Positions 1-7,038 of a stretch of 37,409 nucleotides of DNA are shown here, piece after piece. Numbering within the stretch: position 1 is the stretch's first letter; each line of letters starts with the position of its first letter. The stretch comes from Azospirillum sp. (lineage in GTDB: Bacteria > Pseudomonadota > Alphaproteobacteria > Azospirillales > Azospirillaceae), in NCBI GenBank assembly GCA_027483805.1, contig JAIXTS010000388.1, positions 1 through 37,409 of the forward strand, given 5' to 3'. Below the pieces are notes generated by a model. The model saw only the letters and a program-made list of their open reading frames with translations, was not told the origin of the DNA and ran no database searches. The translations under genes were made by a program, and so were the position numbers.

Positions 1-1449
1 TGGCTGCTGGGGCACAGCCCCCGCTATTTCCAGGATAATTTTGCCGGCAAGCTGGGGCAGAAGGTCAAGCAGGGGGCCAATGCCGTCCTGGGCGTGATCG
101 AAATCCTGATGTGGGATGTGATCCGGGTCTTTGTGCTGCTGGCGGTGGCGCTGGCCCTGCTCTGGACAGCCTCGCCGGTCTTCTCAGCCGTTCTGGCGGG
201 GTGGATGGTCATCTATGTCGCCGTTTCCGGCTGGCTGGCCCGGCATTGCTTCCACCTGTCGGAGAAGATGAGCGCGGCCGTGTCCAGTTCCTCGGGCCGG
301 ATCATTGACGCCATCACCAATGCCGATCTGATCCGGGGCTTTGCCCGCACCCTGTTCGAACGCTCCTTCCTGGGTCATTACATCAATGAGGAGCGGTTTC
401 GCTCGCGCCGGCTGCGCTGGTTCCTGGTCGCCATGCGGCTGTTCCAGATGCTGTCCATCGTGGCGCTGCTGGGGGCGCTGGTCTGGGTCGCCATCGGCCG
501 TACCCTGGCCGGCGGGATGAGTGTGGGTGAATTCACCCTGGTCTTCACCCTGGCCTTCCAGATCTCCAATACCGTCTGGCATCTGTCCGACCGCATGCTG
601 ACCTTCTTTGAGGAGCTGGGCACCCTGTCAGAGGCGCTCGACCTCGTCTCCGCCCCGCATGAGATCACGGACACGATCGGCGCGCCGCTGCTGCGGGTCC
701 GGGCCGGCGGGATCGAGCTGCGGGAGGTGCATTTCAGCTTCGGCGACGGGACCAAGGTCTTCAACGGCCTGAACCTGCATGTGAAGCCCGGCGAGAAAGT
801 GGGTTTGGTCGGCCGGTCGGGGGCCGGGAAAAGCACGCTGGTCAAGCTGATCCGGCGTCAGTACGACCCGCAATATGGGCGCGTGCTGATCGATGGTCAG
901 GATATCGCCCATGTCACGCTGCAAAGCCTGAACGAGGCGGTGGCGGAGGTGCCGCAGCAGCCGGGTGTGTTCCACCGGACGGTGGGGGAGAATATCGCCT
1001 ATGGCAAACCGGGCGCCACGCTGGACGAAATCCGCGCCGCCGCCCTGAAGGCCCATGCGGATGAGTTCATCATGAAGCGTCCGACCGGCTATGACACCAT
1101 CGTGGGTGAGCAGGGGGTGAAGCTGTCAGGTGGGGAGCGGCAGCGTGTGGCCATTGCCCGCGCCCTGCTGAAGGACAGCCCCATCCTGATCCTGGATGAG
1201 GCGACCAGTGCGCTCGACAGCGAGTCGGAGCACCTGATCCAGGAAGCGCTCTGGACCCTGATGGAAGGCCGCACGGTGATCGCCATCGCCCACCGCCTGT
1301 CCACTATCACCGAAATGGACCGTATCCTCTATCTGGAGGGCGGCCAGGTGGTGGAGGAAGGCAGCCACCACGAATTGCTGGCCCTGGGCGGGCGCTACGC
1401 CCAGCTCTGGCATCGGCAGTCGGGCGGCTTCCTGGCGGCGGCGGAGTAA
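1..1449 (+). CDS. ABC transporter, fused permease/ATPase (5' partial)
   Basis: The reading frame is open from the first base of the window, so the N-terminal part of the membrane domain lies outside. The visible protein holds the second half of an exporter-type transmembrane domain, with hydrophobic helices encoded at about 100-240 and 415-560. A complete nucleotide-binding domain follows: Walker A GRSGAGKST near 811-837, the signature LSGGERQRVAIARA, Walker B ILILDEATSALD and the H-loop AHRLST. Such half-size proteins dimerise in the inner membrane and export lipids, peptides or drugs using ATP. The fragment resembles MsbA/multidrug-type exporters, but the substrate cannot be read from it. 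The frame stops at 1449 and is followed by an intrinsic terminator. No cognate partner gene is visible. Confidence 0.93.
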   Translation, partial: WLLGHSPRYFQDNFAGKLGQKVKQGANAVLGVIEILMWDVIRVFVLLAVALALLWTASPVFSAVLAGWMVIYVAVSGWLARHCFHLSEKMSAAVSSSSGRIIDAITNADLIRGFARTLFERSFLGHYINEERFRSRRLRWFLVAMRLFQMLSIVALLGALVWVAIGRTLAGGMSVGEFTLVFTLAFQISNTVWHLSDRMLTFFEELGTLSEALDLVSAPHEITDTIGAPLLRVRAGGIELREVHFSFGDGTKVFNGLNLHVKPGEKVGLVGRSGAGKSTLVKLIRRQYDPQYGRVLIDGQDIAHVTLQSLNEAVAEVPQQPGVFHRTVGENIAYGKPGATLDEIRAAALKAHADEFIMKRPTGYDTIVGEQGVKLSGGERQRVAIARALLKDSPILILDEATSALDSESEHLIQEALWTLMEGRTVIAIAHRLSTITEMDRILYLEGGQVVEEGSHHELLALGGRYAQLWHRQSGGFLAAAE

Positions 1450-1486
1450 TACCCTACCCCCGACGCTGAGGCGGGGTCACTCGGGA

Positions 1487-1520
1487 GGGGGCGGATCGAC
1501 AGGGTCCGTCCCCTATTTTT
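1487..1520 (+). terminator. Intrinsic terminator after the ABC transporter
   Basis: A 9-bp stem pairs 1487-1495 (GGGGGCGGA) with 1505-1513 (TCCGTCCCC), including one G-U pair, around a 9-nt loop. TATTTTT follows at 1514-1520. It lies 38 bp after the ABC transporter stop and just before the MarR promoter, so it separates the two units. Confidence 0.75.
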
Positions 1521-1527
1521 ATGAGCC

Positions 1528-1558
1528 TTGACATTCCGCAATATTTTGCGCAAATATT
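1528..1558 (+). promoter_or_regulatory. Promoter with palindromic operator before the MarR gene
   Basis: TTGACA at 1528-1533 is a perfect -35 box. A 17-bp spacer places the -10 at about 1551-1556 (CAAATA or the overlapping AAATAT). A perfect 7-bp inverted repeat, AATATTT (1540-1546) and AAATATT (1552-1558), flanks TGCGC and covers the spacer and -10. Its centre is also a perfect 10-bp palindrome, TTTGCGCAAA (1545-1554). MarR dimers commonly bind such dyads over their own promoters, so autoregulation is likely. Transcription would start about 1563, only a few bases before the ATG at 1567, which implies a leaderless or nearly leaderless message. Confidence 0.6.
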
Positions 1559-1566
1559 TTCCTATC

Positions 1567-2082
1567 ATGCGAAATACGGCCGATCCCCCCGCTTTCACCC
1601 TCTCCTTTCTGGACCCGGAAACCCGCCCGGCCTTCCTAGCGCTGCTGGCCGACCGGTTGGCTCAGCAGATCACGGAAGACAGCGCCCGGCATTTGCCCAG
1701 GCTGGGCTTCCGTACACCGGCCATCTGCGTCTCGGCGTTGATGTACCTGCATCGCCACGGCCCCTCTTCTCTGACCGACCTGGCGCAGGCCTATGGGCAG
1801 CAGCACCAATTGGTCACCCTGCGCATCGCGACCCTGGAAGAACAGGGGCTGGCCATCCGTCAGCCTGACACGAAGGACAGCCGCCGCCGCCTGATCCTGC
1901 TGACCCAAGATGGTCAGGACGAGGCGGAGCGACTGTCCCTCCATCTGGCCCGCATGACCCGTGCCCTGGACGGGCTGGCCGCCCAGTTGGGGGCGGACCT
2001 GCCCGCCCTGCTGCAATCCGCTATCGACCATCTGCACCGCGACCCGCTGTCCCGCCGCATCGACGCGATGGCCACTGAATAA
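1567..2082 (+). CDS. MarR-family transcriptional regulator
   Basis: This 171-residue protein has the MarR plan: terminal helices for dimerisation around a winged helix-turn-helix. The DNA-binding part is recognisable in LTDLAQAYGQQHQLVTLRIATL, followed by the wing LAIRQPDTKDSRRRLILLT with the conserved D-R-R segment. I start at the ATG at 1567 because the upstream TTG at 1528 is itself the -35 box and has no ribosome site. The TAA stop overlaps the Shine-Dalgarno AAGGAA of the S41 gene, which begins 12 bp later, so the two are co-transcribed and probably coupled. It likely represses this two-gene unit through the palindrome at 1540-1558. The ligand is unknown. Confidence 0.88.
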   Translation: MRNTADPPAFTLSFLDPETRPAFLALLADRLAQQITEDSARHLPRLGFRTPAICVSALMYLHRHGPSSLTDLAQAYGQQHQLVTLRIATLEEQGLAIRQPDTKDSRRRLILLTQDGQDEAERLSLHLARMTRALDGLAAQLGADLPALLQSAIDHLHRDPLSRRIDAMATE

Positions 2083-2094
2083 GGAAACCAACCC

Positions 2095-3435
2095 ATGCGA
2101 CGTGCAGCGCTTGCCTTGCTGGCCGGTGCCACCCTTTGGTCTGCCTCGGCCTTGGGGTCGACCGCTGACCCGTTGGTCAGTGCCGACGCCGTGCGCGCCG
2201 ACCTGAAGCGTGTGCTGGCATCCATTCAGGAACTGCATCCAGACCCCGGCTTCACCATGGACCATCAGGCCGTTACCGACATGGCCGCCCGGATATCGGC
2301 CGACCTGTCCGCACCCATGACCCGACGCGAGGCCTGGCGGGCGCTGTCCCGGCTGAACCCGCTGCTGGGCGATGGCCATGTGCTGGTCGCGTTTCCCGAT
2401 CGCATGGCCAGGCTGCGAGAGCATATCCAGGCCGGCGGCCGCCTGCTGCCCATTGATGTCCGGATTGATGATGCCGGTCGCCTGCTCCTGGCCAAGCAAG
2501 CTGCGGGGCGCCCGGCGGGCACCATCGTGAGTGCCATCGATGGCCGTCCTTCCAGTGCCCTGGTTGGCGCCATCCTGGCCCGTACCCATGGCGACGGACC
2601 GGCGCATGCCCGTGTGCTGGCCGGTGACCGTTTCGTCCTGTTCTACTGGCTGATCTTCAATGGCGGCCCGGATTACCACGTCACCTTCACCTCCGGCGAC
2701 AGTATCACCCTGCCGGGTCGCGACCTTATCCCGCCCGCCCTCGACCCGGAGCCCGCCTTTGCCGACACCGTCTCCAACGCCATCCTGCCCGGTGATATTG
2801 GCTATCTGCGGGTAGACAGTTTTGACGGGGCCGGGTTGGATGCCTTCCGCACCTATACGGCCGATCTCTTCGCCCGGTTCCACACCGCAGGCGTCCACGA
2901 CCTGATCATCGACCTGCGTTTCAATCCGGGGGGCGACGACAAGCTGTGGATAGAGGGGCTGGCCCCCTATTTCGCGACCAAACCCTACCGCCTTTATTCT
3001 CGGGCCGCCGTGAAACTGCACCAAGGCGTCGCCAGCCCCGGCGAGGTGATCGGATCGGTGAAGATGATTGAGGGCAAACGCTATTACCAACCCAGGCTGG
3101 ATAATCCGGTCCGCATTCCCGGCCGCACCTGGATCCTGGCCGGCACGCGAAGCTACTCCTCATCCATCCTGATGCTGACCGCCATGCAGGACCAGGGCCT
3201 CGCCACCATTGCTGGACAGCCCACCGGCGGCCGCTCATGCAGTACCGGCCGTGTAAGGCGGGTGGTGCTGGAGGGCACGGGCCTGACCGCCTTCGTCCCC
3301 GATGTGCTGTTCACGCGGCCTGACGGCCATAGCTGTGCCCAGCCGGTCATGCCCGATCTGGATGTGGCAGAGAGCGAGGCAGACCCCATGGCCGCGGTTA
3401 CGGCGTTGGCAGCGGCGATCCGGCAGAGTCGTTGA
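2095..3435 (+). CDS. Exported S41-family peptidase-like protein
   Basis: A 446-residue protein with a cleavable signal peptide (residues 1 to about 21, a positive start then a hydrophobic core ending near SALGSTA), so it acts in the periplasm or outside. The C-terminal half has the C-terminal-processing-peptidase (S41) fold: DLIIDLRFNPGGDD, then a strand and a Ser-rich nucleophile segment SYSSS at about residues 353-357, followed by GQPTGG. S41 enzymes cleave near protein C-termini with a Ser-Lys dyad. The serine context departs from the tail-specific protease consensus and I see no clear PDZ domain, so it belongs to the divergent group often labelled only S41 family. A good RBS, AAGGAA, precedes the ATG. 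It is cotranscribed with the MarR regulator, which suggests inducible expression. The substrate is unknown. Confidence 0.82.
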   Translation: MRRAALALLAGATLWSASALGSTADPLVSADAVRADLKRVLASIQELHPDPGFTMDHQAVTDMAARISADLSAPMTRREAWRALSRLNPLLGDGHVLVAFPDRMARLREHIQAGGRLLPIDVRIDDAGRLLLAKQAAGRPAGTIVSAIDGRPSSALVGAILARTHGDGPAHARVLAGDRFVLFYWLIFNGGPDYHVTFTSGDSITLPGRDLIPPALDPEPAFADTVSNAILPGDIGYLRVDSFDGAGLDAFRTYTADLFARFHTAGVHDLIIDLRFNPGGDDKLWIEGLAPYFATKPYRLYSRAAVKLHQGVASPGEVIGSVKMIEGKRYYQPRLDNPVRIPGRTWILAGTRSYSSSILMLTAMQDQGLATIAGQPTGGRSCSTGRVRRVVLEGTGLTAFVPDVLFTRPDGHSCAQPVMPDLDVAESEADPMAAVTALAAAIRQSR

Positions 3436-3449
3436 TTGGTAAGAAGCCC

Positions 3450-3486
3450 AGAAACAACAAAAGCGCATCGACCAGGTCGGGCGCTT
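3450..3486 (-). terminator. Likely original terminator of tRNA-Gln, now displaced
   Basis: On the minus strand AAGCGC (3486-3481) and CGACC pair with GGTCG and GCGCTT (3466-3461), and the stem runs into TTGTTGTTTC. The hairpin begins 9 nt past the left copy of the tRNA-Gln 3' end (3496-3512). If the island were removed, this hairpin would directly follow tRNA-Gln. It could also serve the convergent S41 gene ending at 3435, though the plus-strand copy lacks a U tract. Confidence 0.6.
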
Positions 3487-3495
3487 CTGAAAGGT

Positions 3496-3512
3496 TGGCT
3501 GGGGGACTAGGA
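3496..3512. repeat. attL: left copy of the tRNA-Gln 3' end
   Basis: The 17 bases TGGCTGGGGGACTAGGA recur exactly at 16559-16575, where they are the last 17 nt of tRNA-Gln including the encoded CCA. Here no tRNA follows (the next bases are CGCGCAACC), so this is the orphan copy left by site-specific integration. Confidence 0.9.
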
Positions 3513-3779
3513 CGCGCAACCAAACACATTTCTCACTATTAAATCAACTACTTAACTTGCCCAGAAGCTCATTGTGTATCGCTTTTGTGTATCGTTCAAG
3601 TGGGTTCTTTGACTGCTTCCGATCCAATGACGACGTTGCCGCTCCAAGGCCAGTATTGCGTCAGAGGCTGGAACATTAAGGGCCGCTGCGCCTGATATCT
3701 GCGGCCCCTCTTCGATACCGCCCCGCCATCCCATGTCAGCCCCCGGGGGGGCGCGATAACTTTTGGACGCGGCACGGAT
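3513..3779. other. Gene-free left end of the island
   Basis: No convincing gene lies between the S41 stop (3435) and the start at 3842. The minus-strand frames here (3552-3848 and 3596-3841) have no ribosome site and look like chance. The segment holds putative recombination sites: two TGTGTATCG copies (3573-3594) and an AT-rich 22-bp motif (3536-3557). The latter matches, in inverted orientation, 16 of 22 positions of a repeat at the right end (16472-16493). The run CCCCCGGGGGGG at 3740-3751 is unexplained. Confidence 0.55.
3573..3594. repeat. Left paired motif TGTGTATCG, probable integrase arm sites
   Basis: TGTGTATCG occurs at 3573-3581 and again at 3586-3594, a 13-bp period. The right end carries the same motif at the same spacing (16427-16448). 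Paired short direct repeats on both sides of the cores are typical of arm-type binding sites for the N-terminal domain of tyrosine integrases. Assignment to this integrase is inferred. Confidence 0.6.
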
Positions 3780-3809
3780 TTGCAAATAGTAAATAGAGCG
3801 CATACTATT
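3780..3809 (+). promoter_or_regulatory. Promoter with inverted repeat for the unknown four-gene operon
   Basis: TTGCAA (3780-3785), a 17-bp spacer and TACTAT (3803-3808) form a plausible sigma-70 promoter about 33 bp before the ATG at 3842. A perfect 7-bp inverted repeat, AATAGTA (3785-3791) and TACTATT (3803-3809), covers the spacer and -10, the usual place for a repressor operator. Two downstream proteins with helix-turn-helix-like segments are possible regulators. Confidence 0.5.
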
Positions 3810-3841
3810 GAGAAAGTGCAATATTGATACTGGAAAAGCAA

Positions 3842-4561
3842 ATGTCATCCTTCCTGTTTAGCAGCACACTTAAGTCACTTGGCGTTCAGATAAGCAACAA
3901 ACACACTCGCGGACCCGTTGTTTATGGAGTGACGATTGTTCCCGTCCGCGCCTCTGAACTCTGCAATGTCATCAACATGACCAGCGGTCGGGCCATTGAT
4001 GCGAGAGAGGCGGTAGCAATACTGGAACAGTCCGTCATCGGTGCTGCGGAGTCTGTCGAGGCGCACATGGTGATTCTCTCGGCGGAACTGAAACGCCTTA
4101 GGTCCACCATTGCAAAGGACGGGACAGAGGCAGCCATCCGCGCGGACACACGGACCCTTGCCGGTATCGCCGATGATGTCAGCCATGCCCTCCAACCTCG
4201 GCATGAAACCCAGGATGAAAAGGATGCCGATGTCCTGGCCGAACTGATGGATGATGGCGAGACAGCCTATCTGGGAGACCTGACACCGATCCGCAACGCG
4301 CTGTCCCGGTTGAACGACGCACGGCAGAAGGTCGCGTCCAAGGTCGCTGATCTGCATGGACTGGCTGGTCAGTTGGCCGGCCTGCATATCCAGGCTACCG
4401 ACCCAGCGACGACAGCGGCCATCCGCGCCCATGGTCAGGAGATTTCGCTTCGCAATCTCATACCGGGTGTCAGCGCCCATGTTCGGCGGCTTCACGCCCA
4501 GGCTCAGGCAACTGCCGACGAACTGGCAAAGGTCCTTGCGACATTGGAGGCGGTACAATGA
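3842..4561 (+). CDS. Island protein of unknown function, helical, first gene of operon
   Basis: I do not recognise this 239-residue protein. It has no signal peptide or membrane segment. Roughly residues 50-235 look almost wholly alpha-helical and rich in Ala, Glu, Asp and Arg, with long heptad-like stretches (for example around SVEAHMVILSAELKRLRSTI and at the C-terminus), so coiled-coil or helical-bundle structure is likely. The start is ATG 3842 behind GGAAAAGC; a frame-extending TTG at 3824 lacks an RBS. The stop overlaps the next start (ATGA, 4558-4561), so translation is coupled. Because it shares an operon with small helix-turn-helix-like proteins next to an integration border, a structural or accessory role for the element is possible. 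No function can be assigned. Confidence 0.72.
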   Translation: MSSFLFSSTLKSLGVQISNKHTRGPVVYGVTIVPVRASELCNVINMTSGRAIDAREAVAILEQSVIGAAESVEAHMVILSAELKRLRSTIAKDGTEAAIRADTRTLAGIADDVSHALQPRHETQDEKDADVLAELMDDGETAYLGDLTPIRNALSRLNDARQKVASKVADLHGLAGQLAGLHIQATDPATTAAIRAHGQEISLRNLIPGVSAHVRRLHAQAQATADELAKVLATLEAVQ

Positions 4562-5043
4562 AGCCTTCCCGTCGATGGGAGCGTGTTACCCCGGAAATGC
4601 GGCACGCTGTGTTGCTTGTCTGGGTGACCCTCCCCGCTGCGTCCGCCTCACATATTGCATCCGTGTTCAATCGCGGGCAGGCCACAATCTACAAGATGGT
4701 AACCGGGCTGCCCCGCCACAGCATGATCGAGATGTTGGATGAACTTGAGGGGCGCTGGCGGAAAGATTACCCAGCCGGCACCATGGAGGAATTCGGGCTG
4801 TCCGCCGTCGCCGGCGTATTGAACGCGCTTGAGAAGATGCGCCTTGCGCAGCCACAGCACCTCAGGTGGCCCACTTACCCGGAGGGTAAGGTTCCAGCCT
4901 TCAACGGTGACGACGACGGCATTCGCCTGCAATTGGTCGCATGGCTTCAATCCATGGAGCGGTTCACCGACAAGGCGAACAGGCTGATTTCAGCTGCGGC
5001 CCGTGACCTCGAACCGGTTGCACGCAACGGAGCAGCAGCATGA
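4558..5043 (+). CDS. Island protein of unknown function with possible HTH
   Basis: A 161-residue protein that I cannot place in a family. The N-terminal third (MRHAVLLVWVTLPAASASHI then ASVFNRGQATIYKMV) could form a helix-turn-helix, with the segment around GQATIYKM as recognition helix. The rest is helical and polar, with WRKDYPAGTMEEFGLSAVAG and a Trp/Pro-containing middle. It overlaps the preceding stop and the following start by 4 bp (ATGA at both ends), so it is part of one translationally coupled operon. A DNA-binding role, perhaps at the palindromic promoter at 3785-3809, is a guess. Confidence 0.7.
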   Translation: MKPSRRWERVTPEMRHAVLLVWVTLPAASASHIASVFNRGQATIYKMVTGLPRHSMIEMLDELEGRWRKDYPAGTMEEFGLSAVAGVLNALEKMRLAQPQHLRWPTYPEGKVPAFNGDDDGIRLQLVAWLQSMERFTDKANRLISAAARDLEPVARNGAAA

Positions 5044-5237
5044 CCAGCCGATACGACAAACTATGGACCAAGATCCAAGCGGATGTTGCGGACACCAGTG
5101 AGATTGGGGAGTTCTTGGAACTTCATAACCGTCAACAGGATCGGCGCGAAATCCTCGATGAGGTGCTGGCCCGACAAAATCAGGCCACCCTGCGTGGCGT
5201 GTCGCGGATCGCGGCTGCCCTGAACGCCGGAGCCTGA
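5040..5237 (+). CDS. Small island protein of unknown function
   Basis: A 65-residue, soluble, charged and apparently all-helical protein. It contains the acidic/polar stretch DTSEIGEFLELHNRQQDRRE. It starts at an ATG that overlaps the previous stop by 4 bp and ends 4 bp before the next ATG, so its reality rests mainly on tight packing in the operon. No motif is recognised. Its size would suit an accessory subunit or small regulator, but there is no direct evidence. Confidence 0.62.
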   Translation: MTSRYDKLWTKIQADVADTSEIGEFLELHNRQQDRREILDEVLARQNQATLRGVSRIAAALNAGA

Positions 5238-5241
5238 CATC

Positions 5242-6144
5242 ATGACAGAGATGCCCGTCAAGATTGGCTGCGCCGGCCTTACCGTCGATCATCACCGGCG
5301 GTGGGCGACGGGCGTTTCGTCGCTTGCCGACATTGGCCGGGAACTGGGCGTCTCTCGCCAGACGGTCCATGAGGCTTTACGTTCCAGAGGTTGGACGAAG
5401 CAGAACCACCAAGAGGCAATTCCGGCCGCCAGAGAGGCTGCCCAAGCAATTGGAAGCTCTGAGCGCTACGACGACTGCACTTCGCTTCCGGTGAACATCC
5501 AGCCCCCGCAACACGACCCGGAAGATGATCCTACCTCTGAACAGGTCAGCATCCTGACAGATGTGCAGCGTGTCGAATGCTATAAGGCGGCGGGGATGGC
5601 AACCCTTCAGGCGGGCTTGGCGATCCTGGCCGAGGCTAAAGGTATTCTCGACCGCGACAAAGGACGCCACTCACCCATAGGCTTACTGCGCATTGCTGAG
5701 GCCTTTGAGCGCGCGGGCAGGCTCGTTCTACCCTTCCTACTTGACGATCCAAACAAGTCCGACAGGCTGACGGAGATGACGATACGAATCCTCAGCAAGG
5801 AAGAGGAAGATAAAATCCAAGCAGACCTTGCGAAAATTCATGGTGGAAATGTCTGCGATACAGAATCCGATGTACGACCCCCACCACCAAAAATCCGCGA
5901 TGTACCTGATGAACTCGCGCTTAGACCAAGACTGCAAGGCCCATTACCGGATCGCAGCCGCTTTCCCGAGTGGCTGGCATATACTGCCCAACGGTTTGGC
6001 GTGCGCAGCCTCAGGGATATCGCCACGGCCTTGGGTGCCGATGTTGGGTATGGAATTCCGAAGGCAGAATTAATTGCCGCTATCCTCCACAGAACCGGTG
6101 GGGACCCTCAGCGATTGACGGATGTCAGCATGATAGTTGAATGA
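5242..6144 (+). CDS. Island protein with N-terminal helix-turn-helix, otherwise unknown
   Basis: A 300-residue protein. Residues about 26-52 (SSLADIGRELGVSRQTVHEA) form a clear helix-turn-helix of the type found in resolvases, Trp-repressor-like proteins and phage small terminase subunits. A low-complexity polar linker follows (about 55-105), then a helical middle around LQAGLAILAEAKGIL, a Pro-rich stretch near residue 215, and a C-terminal block (about 240-290) with PEWLAYTAQRFGVRSLRDIA. It closes the four-gene operon. It may be the DNA-binding component of the element, and a small-terminase or regulator role is possible. No large terminase or other packaging gene is visible, so I leave the function open. 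Confidence 0.72.
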   Translation: MTEMPVKIGCAGLTVDHHRRWATGVSSLADIGRELGVSRQTVHEALRSRGWTKQNHQEAIPAAREAAQAIGSSERYDDCTSLPVNIQPPQHDPEDDPTSEQVSILTDVQRVECYKAAGMATLQAGLAILAEAKGILDRDKGRHSPIGLLRIAEAFERAGRLVLPFLLDDPNKSDRLTEMTIRILSKEEEDKIQADLAKIHGGNVCDTESDVRPPPPKIRDVPDELALRPRLQGPLPDRSRFPEWLAYTAQRFGVRSLRDIATALGADVGYGIPKAELIAAILHRTGGDPQRLTDVSMIVE

Positions 6145-6287
6145 CCTGTGTGCCTCCGGATTCCACCTCAACCCGCGCGGTAGTATGGCAGGATCAGTGA
6201 AGCCGGGGCCCGCCGCCGGAAGGTTCAAAGCAAGATGACGATAGCAAAGACTGGCGCTGAAACTGGATTGACCATCGAGTCGTCGCA

Positions 6288-6327
6288 CTTTACATATAAC
6301 GCAACGAACGTAGCTTTATATGTAAAG
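6288..6327. promoter_or_regulatory. 12+12-bp perfect inverted repeat before the serine recombinase
   Basis: CTTTACATATAA (6288-6299) and TTATATGTAAAG (6316-6327) are perfect reverse complements around a 16-bp spacer. The right arm runs into the Shine-Dalgarno AAGGAA (6325-6330) of the recombinase start at 6340. As DNA, it could be a recombinase crossover site or an operator. As RNA, the hairpin would hide part of the ribosome site. Such a 24-bp perfect dyad is not expected by chance. Confidence 0.7.
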
Positions 6328-6339
6328 GAACTCCAGGCC

Positions 6340-7026
6340 ATGTCGAAGTTCGTATCCTATGTTCGTGTCAGCACTGATCGTCAGGGTCGGTCAGGTCTTG
6401 GCCTGGATGCCCAACGTGACGCGGTGGCCCGGTTCATCGGGGCGGGTCAGGTGCTTCGGGAGTTCGAAGAAGTGGAGTCGGGCGCGAACAATGCCCGACC
6501 GGTTCTCGCGGCGGCGTTGGCCTATTGCCGGGCAGCGCGGGCAACGCTCGTGATTGCCAAGCTGGACCGGCTGGCCCGTGACGCCCATTTCCTGTTGGGG
6601 TTGGAGAAGGCGGGCGTCGATTTCATTGCCGCCGATATGCCCAACGCCAACAAGCTTACCGTCGGGATCATGGCGTTGGTGGCGGAGCAGGAGCGCGAGG
6701 CGATCAGTGCCCGTACCAAAGCCGCCCTTGCCGCCGCTAAGGCCCGAGGCACCAAGCTGGGCGGCCTGCGCAGCAACAGCGCGACAATCGGCAATAACGG
6801 GCCGCAGCGCAGTGCCGCCGCGCGCGCGGACAGCGCCAACCGGCGGGCCGCCGATATCCTGCCCGTCATCCAATCCATCCAGGCGGATGGAATCACCAGC
6901 GCGGCTGGTATCGCCAAAGCCCTGAATGAGCGGGGTATCCCGACGCCGCGGGGCGGACAATGGCAGGCGGTACAGGTTCAGCGCGCGCTCAAGCGTAGCG
7001 GACAAGCTCCAGCCACCGGTCCTTGA
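6340..7026 (+). CDS. Serine recombinase (resolvase/invertase family)
   Basis: A 228-residue small serine recombinase. The N-terminal catalytic domain begins FVSYVRVSTDRQGRSGLG, with the expected nucleophile Ser11. It also carries the conserved LVIAKLDRLARDAHF and the long E-helix region around MALVAEQEREAISARTKAAL. The C-terminus (about 175-225) has a Hin/resolvase-type helix-turn-helix with SAAGIAKALNERGIPTPRGG. These enzymes cut and rejoin DNA by a phosphoserine intermediate. The start is ATG 6340 behind AAGGAA; a longer frame from 6235 runs through the inverted repeat and lacks an RBS. It ends 12 bp from the convergent hsdR stop. Its length and close upstream repeat favour a resolvase, invertase or regulatory role over large-serine integration. 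Confidence 0.92.
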   Translation: MSKFVSYVRVSTDRQGRSGLGLDAQRDAVARFIGAGQVLREFEEVESGANNARPVLAAALAYCRAARATLVIAKLDRLARDAHFLLGLEKAGVDFIAADMPNANKLTVGIMALVAEQEREAISARTKAALAAAKARGTKLGGLRSNSATIGNNGPQRSAAARADSANRRAADILPVIQSIQADGITSAAGIAKALNERGIPTPRGGQWQAVQVQRALKRSGQAPATGP

Positions 7027-7038
7027 GCGTCAGGTGCG

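Noticed and set aside
1636-3090. 484-codon minus-strand open frame
   Set aside because: It is antisense to the MarR and S41 genes, both well supported by motifs and start signals.
3552-3848. Minus-strand 98- and 81-codon frames at the island left end
   Set aside because: No ribosome sites or recognisable features; they overlap probable recombination sites and the operon promoter.
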